In this document: piece after piece, positions 35,301 to 44,219 of the stretch
Position numbering within the stretch: the stretch's first letter is position 1
Layout: each line of letters opens with the position of its first letter
Assembly (NCBI RefSeq): GCF_002027705.1
Contig: NZ_MBTG01000045.1
Location: 62,001 to 126,000, forward strand
Length of the DNA: 64,000 nucleotides
Reading direction: 5' to 3'
Source: Paenibacillus ferrarius
GTDB lineage: Bacteria; Bacillota; Bacilli; Paenibacillales; NBRC-103111
The notes under the pieces: model-generated
Database searches by the model: none
What the model saw: the letters and a program-made list of their open reading frames with translations, nothing else
Told to the model about the DNA's origin: nothing
Translations under genes and position numbers: made by a program

Positions 35301-36128
35301 CTATCGCTTAATCGCATAACGCTGCTTCAAAAGCTCCGCCATTTCATGGATCTTGGCCTCGCTCGGATAGCCAGCTATATCCTCTGGCTTCTGAATAGGC
35401 AGCCCTTTGGCTGCCATGACCTCAAGTAAGTTCGCCGTGAAGCGTTCAGCAGTTAACGGTATCTGCAAACTCTCAGACAGACTTGCCATGCTGCCTGTAG
35501 CCACCAAAGGATAGTCCGTTACAGAAGCTGAGCCTGCTGCTGCCCGTTCATAGAAGCCTCTGGCCAGCTTAGCTTTCTCTTCGCCAGCACCCTCTACGAT
35601 GATAAAGGCTTGTACGGATAAGGCCGTTTGCTGTCTGCGCTGCGCGATGCCGCAAAACTTGCGTCCCCCAACACTCAAATCAAATTCACCCGGGCAAAAG
35701 GATCCCATGATTTCGCCTTGATCAATACGATCAGTAGTCGAACTCAAAACATCACGAATCAAAGCAACCATGAGGTCAAAATCCTTGCGATGCTCCATAT
35801 CGCCCGCTTCTTTTGGCAGCAGCAGGGATACATTCACAACCCCTAAGTCCAGTGGGACAGCGGCTCCTCCAGAGTTTCTGACGGCTGTTTCAAAGCCTTG
35901 GCCTGCCAGCCAATCATTGGCTTTCGCTGCTTCGGGGAGACGGCTGTCTCTCAGACCCATCACGAAAGCACGCGGATGTCTCCAGATGTGCAAAATCGGT
36001 GGCGTCACCTTGCCAATAGCACGGCACAACAGCTCTTCCAGCGCGAAGGCATATAAAATAGGTTTAACATCCTTTTCACCTGATCGATCCAAAATGACCA
36101 TGGAAGAGGAAAGTGGTACATTCTCCAT
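35301..36128 (-). CDS. lipL: Octanoyl-[GcvH]:protein N-octanoyltransferase
   Basis: 275 residues of the biotin/lipoate ligase fold. The decisive feature is GSFCPGEFDLS, with Cys145 placed as the acyl-thioester Cys150 of B. subtilis LipL, then GGRKFCGIAQRR. Lipoate ligases (LplA) lack this cysteine. The enzyme moves octanoyl or lipoyl groups from GcvH to E2 subunits. AGGAGA precedes ATG 36128. The pdh operon, whose E2 is a substrate, ends its promoter region 1.3 kb away, with the esterase in between. LipM and GcvH are not in the window. Confidence 0.85.
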   Translation of the reverse strand: MENVPLSSSMVILDRSGEKDVKPILYAFALEELLCRAIGKVTPPILHIWRHPRAFVMGLRDSRLPEAAKANDWLAGQGFETAVRNSGGAAVPLDLGVVNVSLLLPKEAGDMEHRKDFDLMVALIRDVLSSTTDRIDQGEIMGSFCPGEFDLSVGGRKFCGIAQRRQQTALSVQAFIIVEGAGEEKAKLARGFYERAAAGSASVTDYPLVATGSMASLSESLQIPLTAERFTANLLEVMAAKGLPIQKPEDIAGYPSEAKIHEMAELLKQRYAIKR

Positions 36129-36319
36129 ATATCGTTTCTCCTGAGCTTACAAGTTTAGTACATCTACAGAATTGTAAGCGATCTGAGTCCTAGCCGCAAT
36201 CCAAATCTAGGTTTGAAGTACCAAAAAACATCAAAATTTTGGAAGGATTCAAAGGACTTTCATATTTTCTGTCGAAATAAAACTAAACAAACAAATTTTT
36301 AATTAAGTAGGCGAGATCA

Positions 36320-37588
36320 TTGAATGTAATTGACGACTTACTACTCAATATTCTAGTATTAACTTCTCCGATCTTACTTTGTCATATTTTATGGCTCGAT
36401 CGGCCAAGCCCCCTGAAACTCGCTGGATTAGGACGTCCCTTCATCGGAATAAGCTGTTCGATTGCTGCGATGTTTTGTATGTCGCACCCCTTTTTTACGA
36501 TAACAGGAAACACTTTTGATCTACGTATTATTCCCGTACTCGTTGCTTTCCTTTATGGCGGTATACGTTCTGGACTCACTGTTTCTGCCTTTATTGTAGC
36601 CTACTCTTACTACATCAACGGTTACGATTTCATTTGGACTGTTACTTCAGCGGCTCTTCTTGTTCCCTTCTACTTGGCCTTCATTGCACTTAGCAATTGG
36701 AAGCACCTTACCCCTAAAGTTATGTTTCCCAGCTTGCTTGCCTTCATTAGCGCTCTAGCGACCTTCTGTATTACTATGCTTTACCGCATTGGCTCGTTTA
36801 TTTCTGTTGATAGTACCTTCTTACTGTATGGCCTCTTGTTCTGCATCGTACACATGCTTATCATGTGGCTCATCACCTATATCATTGTCCGTATCCGGGA
36901 AAATAGCGTCATGCGCCAAGAAGTCCATCGCTCCGAGAAGCTTAATGTCCTAAGTGAGTTAGCTGCATCGGTAGCCCACGAAATCAGAAATCCGATGACC
37001 GTTGCACGTGGATTTATGCAAATCCTCAGCCAATCGACGGTCACAGAGGAGAAGAAGCAGATCTATACCTCCATGGTTATTGAAGAAATTGATCGCGCAC
37101 AGAATATCATTTCCGATTATTTATCATTCGCCAAACCTCAAGCCGAAAAACTTGAAGAGCTGGACGTGTCAGGTTTATCGCACAAACTAAACAATTTAAT
37201 TAATCCATACGCCGCCATGCGTGGTGTAGAAATTATTATTCACATGGAACCATCGCTGGTCATCAAGGCCAACAACGAAAAAATGATTCAATGCTTAGTC
37301 AATTTAACGAAAAACGGCATCGAAGCGATGCCAAGCGGCGGGCTTTTGCAAATATCCGGCTTCAAGCGAAATGCAAAAATCATTTTACAAATCAAAGATA
37401 CCGGCATGGGAATGACGCCAGAAGAAGTCAATCGTCTCGGAACTCCCTTTTATTCTACAAAAAATAAAGGAACAGGCTTAGGTTTAATGGTGTCTTATCG
37501 CATTATCAAAACCTTCGGAGGTTTCATTGATGTAACAAGTGAGCCTGATGAGGGCACCTGCTTTACGATTTCCCTACCTGTCGCTTGA
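36320..37588 (+). CDS. Membrane sensor histidine kinase (KinB-like)
   Basis: 422 residues from TTG 36320; the ribosome site is weak (AGGCGAG). The first 195 residues hold about six membrane helices of the 5TM-LYT type (LRIIPVLVAFLYGGIRSG). The kinase core has H220 in ASVAHEIRNPMTVARGF, the N box LTKNGIEAM and GTGLGLMVSYRII. No response regulator is adjacent, as expected for a kinase feeding the Spo0F/Spo0A sporulation relay, which is inferred from resemblance to KinB. The 3' end overlaps the converging PBP gene by 15 bases. Confidence 0.82.
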   Translation: MNVIDDLLLNILVLTSPILLCHILWLDRPSPLKLAGLGRPFIGISCSIAAMFCMSHPFFTITGNTFDLRIIPVLVAFLYGGIRSGLTVSAFIVAYSYYINGYDFIWTVTSAALLVPFYLAFIALSNWKHLTPKVMFPSLLAFISALATFCITMLYRIGSFISVDSTFLLYGLLFCIVHMLIMWLITYIIVRIRENSVMRQEVHRSEKLNVLSELAASVAHEIRNPMTVARGFMQILSQSTVTEEKKQIYTSMVIEEIDRAQNIISDYLSFAKPQAEKLEELDVSGLSHKLNNLINPYAAMRGVEIIIHMEPSLVIKANNEKMIQCLVNLTKNGIEAMPSGGLLQISGFKRNAKIILQIKDTGMGMTPEEVNRLGTPFYSTKNKGTGLGLMVSYRIIKTFGGFIDVTSEPDEGTCFTISLPVA

Positions 37589-39388
37589 CCCGCTTGCTAA
37601 GATATTCATAATCCCCTTAAATAACGGAATAGACTTGTTGCTCTCTGAAGGATTCAAATTCTTGACGACAACAGACACCGCATATTGGGGCGATGCGACA
37701 GGCCCATATCCGATGAACCATTGATTCACTTTCTCTTGCTTGCCGTTCTGAATCTGTGCGGTGCCTGATTTCCCGGCCAGCTGCCACTTCGCATCCTTTA
37801 ACCCTTGTCCGGTGCCTTCCGTTACGACCTCCTTCATCCAGTTCAGAAGCGTTCGGCTTGTCGCCGCCGATACCCGCCCATCCTCGGACTCCAGCACTTT
37901 TGGAGAAAAGGTCTCCATCACTCGATCGGTCTGATAGCGAATTTCCTTAACGACTCTGGGCGAATACCCCTTCCCACCATGCAGGAGAGTGACGATCATA
38001 TTGGAAGCCTGCAGCGGTGTCAGCATCACATCTCTTTGACCAATCGCTGTTTGCATCAGCACTCCTTCGTCATCATGCGGGGTATGCGATCCAAAAAGCT
38101 GCCCGCTTTCTTCGGCATCCAATTGATGGAGAATCTGTTTCGTATCCGTCTTCCCTGTCCATCCAACCTCATTCAACACACCTAGCTTATGTGCGTAACT
38201 CTCCAATTTCGCAGCCGTTAGCCGCTGCATCACCTTGGCAAATACAATATTGCAGGACTGCGCAAATCCTTGTTCCAGTGTTAACGGGCCATGCCCGCCC
38301 CTTAACCAACAAGTGAATCCATACTTCCCAAGCGCACCTTCACAATTAAAAGTTTCCTTCGGATTCACAACGCCTTCATCCAAGGCTGCCGCGGCTACGA
38401 CCGTTTTGAAAATTGAACCTGGCGCTGTCGCCTTAAGCGCATAATTGCTCCAACTGTTGCTCGCAAGGTCCACTTGAGTTGGCTCATAGTTAGGACGGCT
38501 TGCCATGGCCACAATATCGCCTTGTACGGCATCCTGAACAACCACCGCACCATCGCGGATCTGCATCTTATCCATCAACGCTTCAATTTGCTGCTGAATT
38601 CCGCCATCCAGTGTTGTCACTAATTTGACTGGAAAGAATGAATTATCCGGAGCAATCATGCGAGCATCAAGGCCAGCCAGCGGTCTTTTCCCGGCATCCG
38701 TAAAATACGAAATCGACGTTTTACCAACACCCCGCAGCCACAAGTCAAACGTTTTTTCAAGGCCTGCTCCTCCGATTTTGGAGGTAATCGCCAGTTTTCC
38801 TTTCTCCAGATCAGCGCCATAAATGCTCATCACTCGATCAGGATTCTGGCCGATGAACCCGATTAGCTGCCGCGCCGTCATCCCCGTCGGATAGCGATCC
38901 TCCATCTCGGCCACCTTCACATTCGGTAAATTCAACATTCGAATCTGCGACTCCTGGGCAGCGCTTAGCGCTGCGACTTTCCCATCCTGAGCGGTGCTCC
39001 AGACCTGCGGCTCTTTCAAGTGGCTTGAGAAATCAAGCCACCGCTCTTTGGTCGTTTGTAAGATACTGACAAGTTGATTAACTTGCTGAGGGTCAACTTG
39101 TGTTTTGCTGTTTATCGGAAAAACAATCAACGATTTGATCATCTTTCCTGTCAACGGCTTCAGGTACCGATCAAGAATCTCCCCTCGTCCGCTATCCAGA
39201 ACAAGAGCTTTCTGCCTTTGTACAACCGAGTTTCTGAGCAAATTAATATTATGAGAGGAATAGCTTTCGGTTGCCGCGATTTGTATCCAGAAAAGCTTGC
39301 CCACAATCCCAATAAACAGCAAAATGATAGCAAATAGAACAAGAAAAATACGACGTTTTTCTAAAGGAGATAATTGTTTCACCCTCAT
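37574..39388 (-). CDS. Class B penicillin-binding protein (D,D-transpeptidase)
   Basis: 604 residues from ATG 39388, with GGAGG 7 bases upstream. N-terminal membrane anchor (IFLVLFAIILLFIGIVGKLFW), then the PBP dimerisation domain, then the transpeptidase with SxxK in APGSIFKTVV, SxN in QSCNIVF and KSGT in AGKSGTAQI. No PASTA domains. It cross-links peptidoglycan on the outer face of the membrane. The layout is like PbpA or SpoVD-type enzymes; which of these cannot be settled. Next to a KinB-like kinase, a sporulation role is possible but unproven. Confidence 0.88.
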   Translation of the reverse strand: MRVKQLSPLEKRRIFLVLFAIILLFIGIVGKLFWIQIAATESYSSHNINLLRNSVVQRQKALVLDSGRGEILDRYLKPLTGKMIKSLIVFPINSKTQVDPQQVNQLVSILQTTKERWLDFSSHLKEPQVWSTAQDGKVAALSAAQESQIRMLNLPNVKVAEMEDRYPTGMTARQLIGFIGQNPDRVMSIYGADLEKGKLAITSKIGGAGLEKTFDLWLRGVGKTSISYFTDAGKRPLAGLDARMIAPDNSFFPVKLVTTLDGGIQQQIEALMDKMQIRDGAVVVQDAVQGDIVAMASRPNYEPTQVDLASNSWSNYALKATAPGSIFKTVVAAAALDEGVVNPKETFNCEGALGKYGFTCWLRGGHGPLTLEQGFAQSCNIVFAKVMQRLTAAKLESYAHKLGVLNEVGWTGKTDTKQILHQLDAEESGQLFGSHTPHDDEGVLMQTAIGQRDVMLTPLQASNMIVTLLHGGKGYSPRVVKEIRYQTDRVMETFSPKVLESEDGRVSAATSRTLLNWMKEVVTEGTGQGLKDAKWQLAGKSGTAQIQNGKQEKVNQWFIGYGPVASPQYAVSVVVKNLNPSESNKSIPLFKGIMNILASGSSDR

Positions 39389-39479
39389 GCCAGGACCTCC
39401 GAACTTCAAGCTGATCGTATAGCTCTCAGTATCGTCATTCCTTTACGTTGTCAAACCGCCATACCCGCGATATTGCAAC

Positions 39480-39504
39480 AAAAAAAGCCTGATTTCTCAG
39501 GCTT
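39480..39504 (-). terminator. Terminator of the second chemoreceptor gene
   Basis: AAGCCTGA-TTTC-TCAGGCTT followed on the minus strand by a T run. Confidence 0.85.
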
Positions 39505-39557
39505 TCACTTAACAATTATGTAGACTATTTACTATTTGCAGGAAAAAAGCGGATTGC

Positions 39558-41759
39558 TTATACTTCAAATTTGGAAAGCGTATCCGTAAGTGATTTGGAA
39601 AGAAGATCCAGCTTGTCCGAAAGTTTAACCAAGCCATCGCTAATGCTAAGCTGTTCAGAGCTGAGTGATGCCACTTCTTCTGAAGTCGCAAGAGATTCCT
39701 CAGCAACTGCGCTGACATTGGTCATCGCATCCGATAAGACAACTTGGGATTGCTCCAAGGTTGAAATCGAATCGCTTACTGTGCTCAACTGTTCGATGAA
39801 ACCACCCATGTGATTCGTTACTTGTTTGAAAATCGTATCGGCTTCTTTCACCGCTAGAATTTGCTCTTGGAAAATCGGTGTCGCTGTGGAAAGCACTTTC
39901 ACCGTCTCATCGATTTCTTTTTGAATCGTTTCTGTAATTTGGCCTACCACATCAATCGATTGTCTGGACTGGTCGGCTAGCTTCCGAATCTCATCAGCAA
40001 CGACCATGAAGCCTTTACCTGCTGCTCCGGCACGCGCTGCCTCAATGGTTGCGTTCAATGACAAAATATTCGTCTGCTTCGTCATATTATTAAGAAGTTC
40101 CAGAATCTTGCGAATCGAACGCGTGCTGTCTTTCAAATTATCAACCTTGTCCACCATCGAGCGAATCATTTCTTCAGTCAGATTCGTTTTGGAAATCAAC
40201 TCGGACATATATTTGGTGCCCTGCTCACTGGAGCTTTGGACATCGGCAGCGGCAGTACCCATCTCAAGGTTCGCCTCAATCACTTGCTTCATCTGAAGGC
40301 CGATGTGGTGCGTTAATTCATTGCCTCGTTCAGACTCCGTTGCCAATCCACCGGCACCATTAGAAATCTCATCCGTTGCAACAGCAATTTCTCTTGCCGC
40401 TGTGGCTGTAACCTTGGAGGAATTCGTCAACTCTTGCGCTGTTTCGAATACCGCTTGGGCGGAAGAACTAGTTTGCTGAACAAGTGTAGTAATTTGCTGC
40501 ATCATGACGTCGAAGCTCGCGCCTAGCTGCCCAATCTCATCTTGTGTTGTGTAATTTGCTCTTACCGTCAACTTACCTTTGGCACCTTGCTGCATCAGGT
40601 TGCGAAGATTGGTTAATGGACGCCCGATCATTCTGGCTACGAATAATCCAATCAATACAGCAGCAATCGCTGCGAATAAGGCAATCAAAAGGGTATAATT
40701 GAAAATTTTCTTCGCATCTTTGACCAATGCGCTTACAGGCATATCTCCAACGAGATTCCAACCGGATATCGCTGATTTGTAATAAGCAACTAAGTGATCA
40801 TCTTTGGTGATAAATGATCCGTTTTCTTGCTCCAGCTGTTCTTTGGATAATTGAACCTCTGAATCTTTCTCAATTTGAGTCAGATCCTTCGCTGCGATAT
40901 TTTTGTTCTGAGCGTTTGTGATCACAACTTTGCTGTCGTCACCCAAAGAAATGCCGTTTAATTCCTTGTTCAAAATATCCGAACTCAGCTCCAGCACCAG
41001 AACACCTGCCGTGCTGTTCGTCAGTGTATTACGCATAATACGGCCAATCGCAAACGTATTAGCCGAGCTGCTGGAATACCCTTTGCTTTTGGTATCCAAC
41101 CAAGCGACTTTTCCGCCGGAATCAACAATTTTCTTAAACCAGTCGGTAGATGAGCTGTTTTCAGACAGACTGCTTCCGCCAGATCCGGTAATGACAATCA
41201 ATTTGCCGTCAGGTCTGTACAAATGAAGCGTTTTAATAGCTTTGTTCGAGAAAGTCACGACATTCAATTTGTCCGTCAATTGACGGATGACTTCCAGTGA
41301 TTCATACGATGATGCATCCAACTTAGGGATTTTTTCAAGTAAATCCTGTAGATCTTTATTCAGCATAATTTGCAAGGACACATCATCAAAGGTTTGATAT
41401 AGGAAATCTAGCTTTTGTCCTGCCTGTGTAACTGTTTGAAGACTCGATTCCGAGACTTTGTTCTTAATGACGCTTTTGGATACCGAATAAGAGATCATGC
41501 CTACGATAATCACGAAAAAGAGAATGCTTACAAAGAACATTAAAAACAACTTCATCCCAACGGACTTCACGGGATTTTCCATTTTAACTTGCTTCAATTC
41601 CTTAAATGCGACTGTGCCCATTTGTTTGGATGTTTTACCAGCTACACCCATCATACGACCCCATGGAACATTTTGAATTGCTTTTAAGAGAGATTGAGCT
41701 GCTTTGGTCAGAAAAGCGAGAATACTTTGCAGACTGTTTTTCATTCTGTTCACCGCCAT
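39558..41759 (-). CDS. Methyl-accepting chemotaxis protein with cytoplasmic N-terminal extension
   Basis: 733 residues. An unusual leading segment of about 65 residues, rich in Lys and amphipathic, precedes the first membrane helix (LFLMFFVSILFFVIIVGMI). Then come a Cache-type extracellular sensor of about 240 residues, a second helix (LIALFAAIAAVLIGLFVA), HAMP, and the signalling domain with the tip KQTNILSLNATIEAARAG. It should signal to CheA/CheW. The start is not certain: ATG 41759 has a weak site, and ATG 41744 is possible; both keep the extension. It is monocistronic. Confidence 0.88.
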   Translation of the reverse strand: MAVNRMKNSLQSILAFLTKAAQSLLKAIQNVPWGRMMGVAGKTSKQMGTVAFKELKQVKMENPVKSVGMKLFLMFFVSILFFVIIVGMISYSVSKSVIKNKVSESSLQTVTQAGQKLDFLYQTFDDVSLQIMLNKDLQDLLEKIPKLDASSYESLEVIRQLTDKLNVVTFSNKAIKTLHLYRPDGKLIVITGSGGSSLSENSSSTDWFKKIVDSGGKVAWLDTKSKGYSSSSANTFAIGRIMRNTLTNSTAGVLVLELSSDILNKELNGISLGDDSKVVITNAQNKNIAAKDLTQIEKDSEVQLSKEQLEQENGSFITKDDHLVAYYKSAISGWNLVGDMPVSALVKDAKKIFNYTLLIALFAAIAAVLIGLFVARMIGRPLTNLRNLMQQGAKGKLTVRANYTTQDEIGQLGASFDVMMQQITTLVQQTSSSAQAVFETAQELTNSSKVTATAAREIAVATDEISNGAGGLATESERGNELTHHIGLQMKQVIEANLEMGTAAADVQSSSEQGTKYMSELISKTNLTEEMIRSMVDKVDNLKDSTRSIRKILELLNNMTKQTNILSLNATIEAARAGAAGKGFMVVADEIRKLADQSRQSIDVVGQITETIQKEIDETVKVLSTATPIFQEQILAVKEADTIFKQVTNHMGGFIEQLSTVSDSISTLEQSQVVLSDAMTNVSAVAEESLATSEEVASLSSEQLSISDGLVKLSDKLDLLSKSLTDTLSKFEV

Positions 41760-41935
41760 TGGTTTCTACTTCTTAAATAGCCCTTACTTTAGAACTAATA
41801 TGAAAAGGTTTACATAAGAAGTTCATAATAATTTCGACATACTTTAACAATTTCCTTTAATATTCGATCTAGAAATAAATAAAAAAATAGAAACTTTCTC
41901 CAATATACCCCAGTCTGGAGAAAGCTTCCATGGTA

Positions 41936-43222
41936 CTATTTACCTGTTTTTTTACGCATCATATCCCAACGCTTAACAGGCTGATCGGTTTTTAGTTTAA
42001 TTAATTGCAGTGGATGCCGCGCTGCATCTAGCTCTTGGCTTTGTTGTTCATCCCAAATCACACTGACTTTTTGCTTGAAATGTGTGCCATCGGGTCCAAA
42101 AAATTCAATTTCCTGCCCTGGCTTGAAGTGATTTCTTTGTTGAATAAGCGCAATGCCCGCTTCCTCATCATAAGACATGACCAAACCAACAAAATCAAAT
42201 CCAACCACTTTGTCCTCCGGCTCGAAAATATGATCCTCGTGTCCAGGAGCTTCATAGAAGAAACCGGCATTGAGCGGGCGGTTTGCTGCTTTGTGGATTT
42301 CATCCTGCCACTCCGGGTTAACTTCAAAATGCTCAGGATCCGCAAAGTAAGCGTCAATGGCTTGCCGGTAGGCATTCACAACCGTCGCAACATAGTGGAT
42401 ACTCTTCATTCGGCCTTCAATTTTAAAGCTATCTACCCCTGATTCGATCATCTCCGCGATATGCTCGATCATACTCAAATCTTTGGAACCCATCGTAAAC
42501 GCATCGTCTTCCTCGCCAAACATAGGCAAATCTGTTGCTAACGGTTCTGAGAGAGGCTGATCCTTGGCAAATAGATCGTATTTCCAGCGGCACGATTGCG
42601 AGCAGCCGCCACGGTTGGAATCGCGGTCTGTGAAATGGTTGGACAACACGCAGCGTCCCGAATAGGAACTGCACATAGCTCCATGAATGAAGGCTTCAAT
42701 TTCAACATCAACATGCGCTTTAATCTCATCGATTTCTTGCATGCTGACTTCACGAGCCAGAACAACACGCTCAATGCCCTGATCCTTCCAGAATTTGACC
42801 GTCTGCCAGTTCATCACAGATTGCTGTGTACTGACATGCACTTCAAGCTTAGGGGCAACTCTCCGACAAGTCTCCATAATAATCGGATCAGCGGCAATAA
42901 TTGCCGAAATGCCAACCTCTTGAAGTCCTCTGAGATAGTCGTCCAAACCCTCGATATCCTCGTTATGCGCATAAATATTCGTTGCTACGAAAACTTTGGC
43001 GCCGTATTGATTGGCAAATTCGACTCCTTCCCTCATTTCTTCCAGGGAGAAGTTATCCGCATTGGATCTTAATCCATATTTCTGGCCGCCGATATACACC
43101 GCATCAGCCCCGTAATGGATCGCAAATTTCAATTTCTCTAAGCTGCCCGCAGGAGCAAGCAGCTCCGGCTTCTGCAGTCTGACACGCTTTCCTCTAGCTC
43201 TTGCTTCTAAAGCTGTCGTCAT
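41936..43222 (-). CDS. trhP2: U32 family tRNA hydroxylation protein (YrrO/TrhP2-like)
   Basis: 428 residues from ATG 43222 (AAGAAGGTG about 9 bases upstream; GTG 43234 is too close). The U32 signature includes LLAPAGSLEKLKFAIHYGADAVYIGG, EVEAFIHGAMCSSYSGRC and the cysteine pair NRGGCSQSCRWKY that can hold an iron-sulfur cluster. In B. subtilis YrrN and YrrO are needed for prephenate-dependent 5-hydroxyuridine at tRNA position 34. The smaller partner lies 29 bases upstream, so they form one operon. Older databases call the family a peptidase, which is unlikely here. Confidence 0.87.
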   Translation of the reverse strand: MTTALEARARGKRVRLQKPELLAPAGSLEKLKFAIHYGADAVYIGGQKYGLRSNADNFSLEEMREGVEFANQYGAKVFVATNIYAHNEDIEGLDDYLRGLQEVGISAIIAADPIIMETCRRVAPKLEVHVSTQQSVMNWQTVKFWKDQGIERVVLAREVSMQEIDEIKAHVDVEIEAFIHGAMCSSYSGRCVLSNHFTDRDSNRGGCSQSCRWKYDLFAKDQPLSEPLATDLPMFGEEDDAFTMGSKDLSMIEHIAEMIESGVDSFKIEGRMKSIHYVATVVNAYRQAIDAYFADPEHFEVNPEWQDEIHKAANRPLNAGFFYEAPGHEDHIFEPEDKVVGFDFVGLVMSYDEEAGIALIQQRNHFKPGQEIEFFGPDGTHFKQKVSVIWDEQQSQELDAARHPLQLIKLKTDQPVKRWDMMRKKTGK

Positions 43223-43251
43223 CTGGAAACGCACCTTCTTTCATTCATCTA

Positions 43252-44181
43252 TCAATATACCTGTTCTTTATAGAAAAATCCGTATGACAATTCCCGTTCC
43301 GGGTCTTGCAAAGCTAAAATAGCATCCAGCCATTCTTGCTGGAATTCATAGCTCGATGGATCTGCCGCATAAGCATCAATCGCAGCCCGATAGCTTCTCA
43401 CTACCGTTTCATTATACACCGAAGATTTCAAGAGCCCTTCGATTTTCAAGCTGTCAATCTGGCCATCCATCAGCTCAGGCAAATTTTCCAGCATACAAAT
43501 ATCTTCCGAACTCATGATGTGTGTCCCGTTGCTGTCTTCATAGACGGGGTAGCGCTGATCACGACGTTCATGCTCAATTAAAAATAGTCCGCGCTCTATA
43601 GAACGATCTTGCGAGGAAGCCTCATTACCTTGATGCTCGATATAGTTTTTGACCAACTCACGTTTAGAATGATAAATATTGGTGATCCCATGAACCTGAA
43701 CCTCGACACTCAGCTCGGATTGCTCTTTAAACGCAAGTACCTGCTCCATGTTCAGTTCTCTGGCGAGCACGACTCGTGTCGCTCCTTGTCTTCCCCAATA
43801 GTTCGCTGTCGCATAATTGGTGGAAGTCATTTCTGCATTCCAATGCAGCGGTATCGGACGAGGCAAGGTGCGGGCTGCCATGAGCACTGAAGGATCTCCA
43901 AAAATGACAGCATCAACACCATATTCCTGCAAGGTATGCAAATAATCCGAAAGGCCAGCTAACGAGGCATTGTCGAAAATTTTGTTTACAGCCACATAAA
44001 CCTTAGCCTGCTTCTCATGCGCCCAAGCTGCTGCGGCTCGTATCTCATCCAGCCCTATATTCCCCGGCAGACGCATTCCATAACGCTCTTCGCCTATAAT
44101 GACTGCATCCGCGCCCGCCTCTATTAATCCTTGCATCTCTGCTATCGAGCTGCAGCTTACTACTAACTCTGGTTTATTCAC
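43252..44181 (-). CDS. trhP1: U32 family tRNA hydroxylation protein (YrrN/TrhP1-like)
   Basis: 309 residues, the same length as B. subtilis YrrN, from GTG 44181 with AAGGTAGGG upstream. It has the U32 barrel (IEAGADAVIIGEERYGMRLPG, VHGITNIYHSKRELV) but lacks the cysteine cluster of its partner. It should act with TrhP2 in 5-hydroxyuridine formation at U34. In B. subtilis the methyltransferase TrmR (YrrM) precedes it; here only 38 bases separate it from mltG, so TrmR is absent from this locus. Confidence 0.83.
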   Translation of the reverse strand: MNKPELVVSCSSIAEMQGLIEAGADAVIIGEERYGMRLPGNIGLDEIRAAAAWAHEKQAKVYVAVNKIFDNASLAGLSDYLHTLQEYGVDAVIFGDPSVLMAARTLPRPIPLHWNAEMTSTNYATANYWGRQGATRVVLARELNMEQVLAFKEQSELSVEVQVHGITNIYHSKRELVKNYIEHQGNEASSQDRSIERGLFLIEHERRDQRYPVYEDSNGTHIMSSEDICMLENLPELMDGQIDSLKIEGLLKSSVYNETVVRSYRAAIDAYAADPSSYEFQQEWLDAILALQDPERELSYGFFYKEQVY

Positions 44182-44219
44182 TAGCTTTCCCTACCTTCTA
44201 TCAGCTTCCCGGCTTCTCG

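Noticed and set aside
35014..35317. Minus-strand frames with Glu-Pro-Ala-Lys-Lys repeats
   Set aside because: The periodicity is that of the DNA repeat, and several frames are equally open, so it is not protein-coding.
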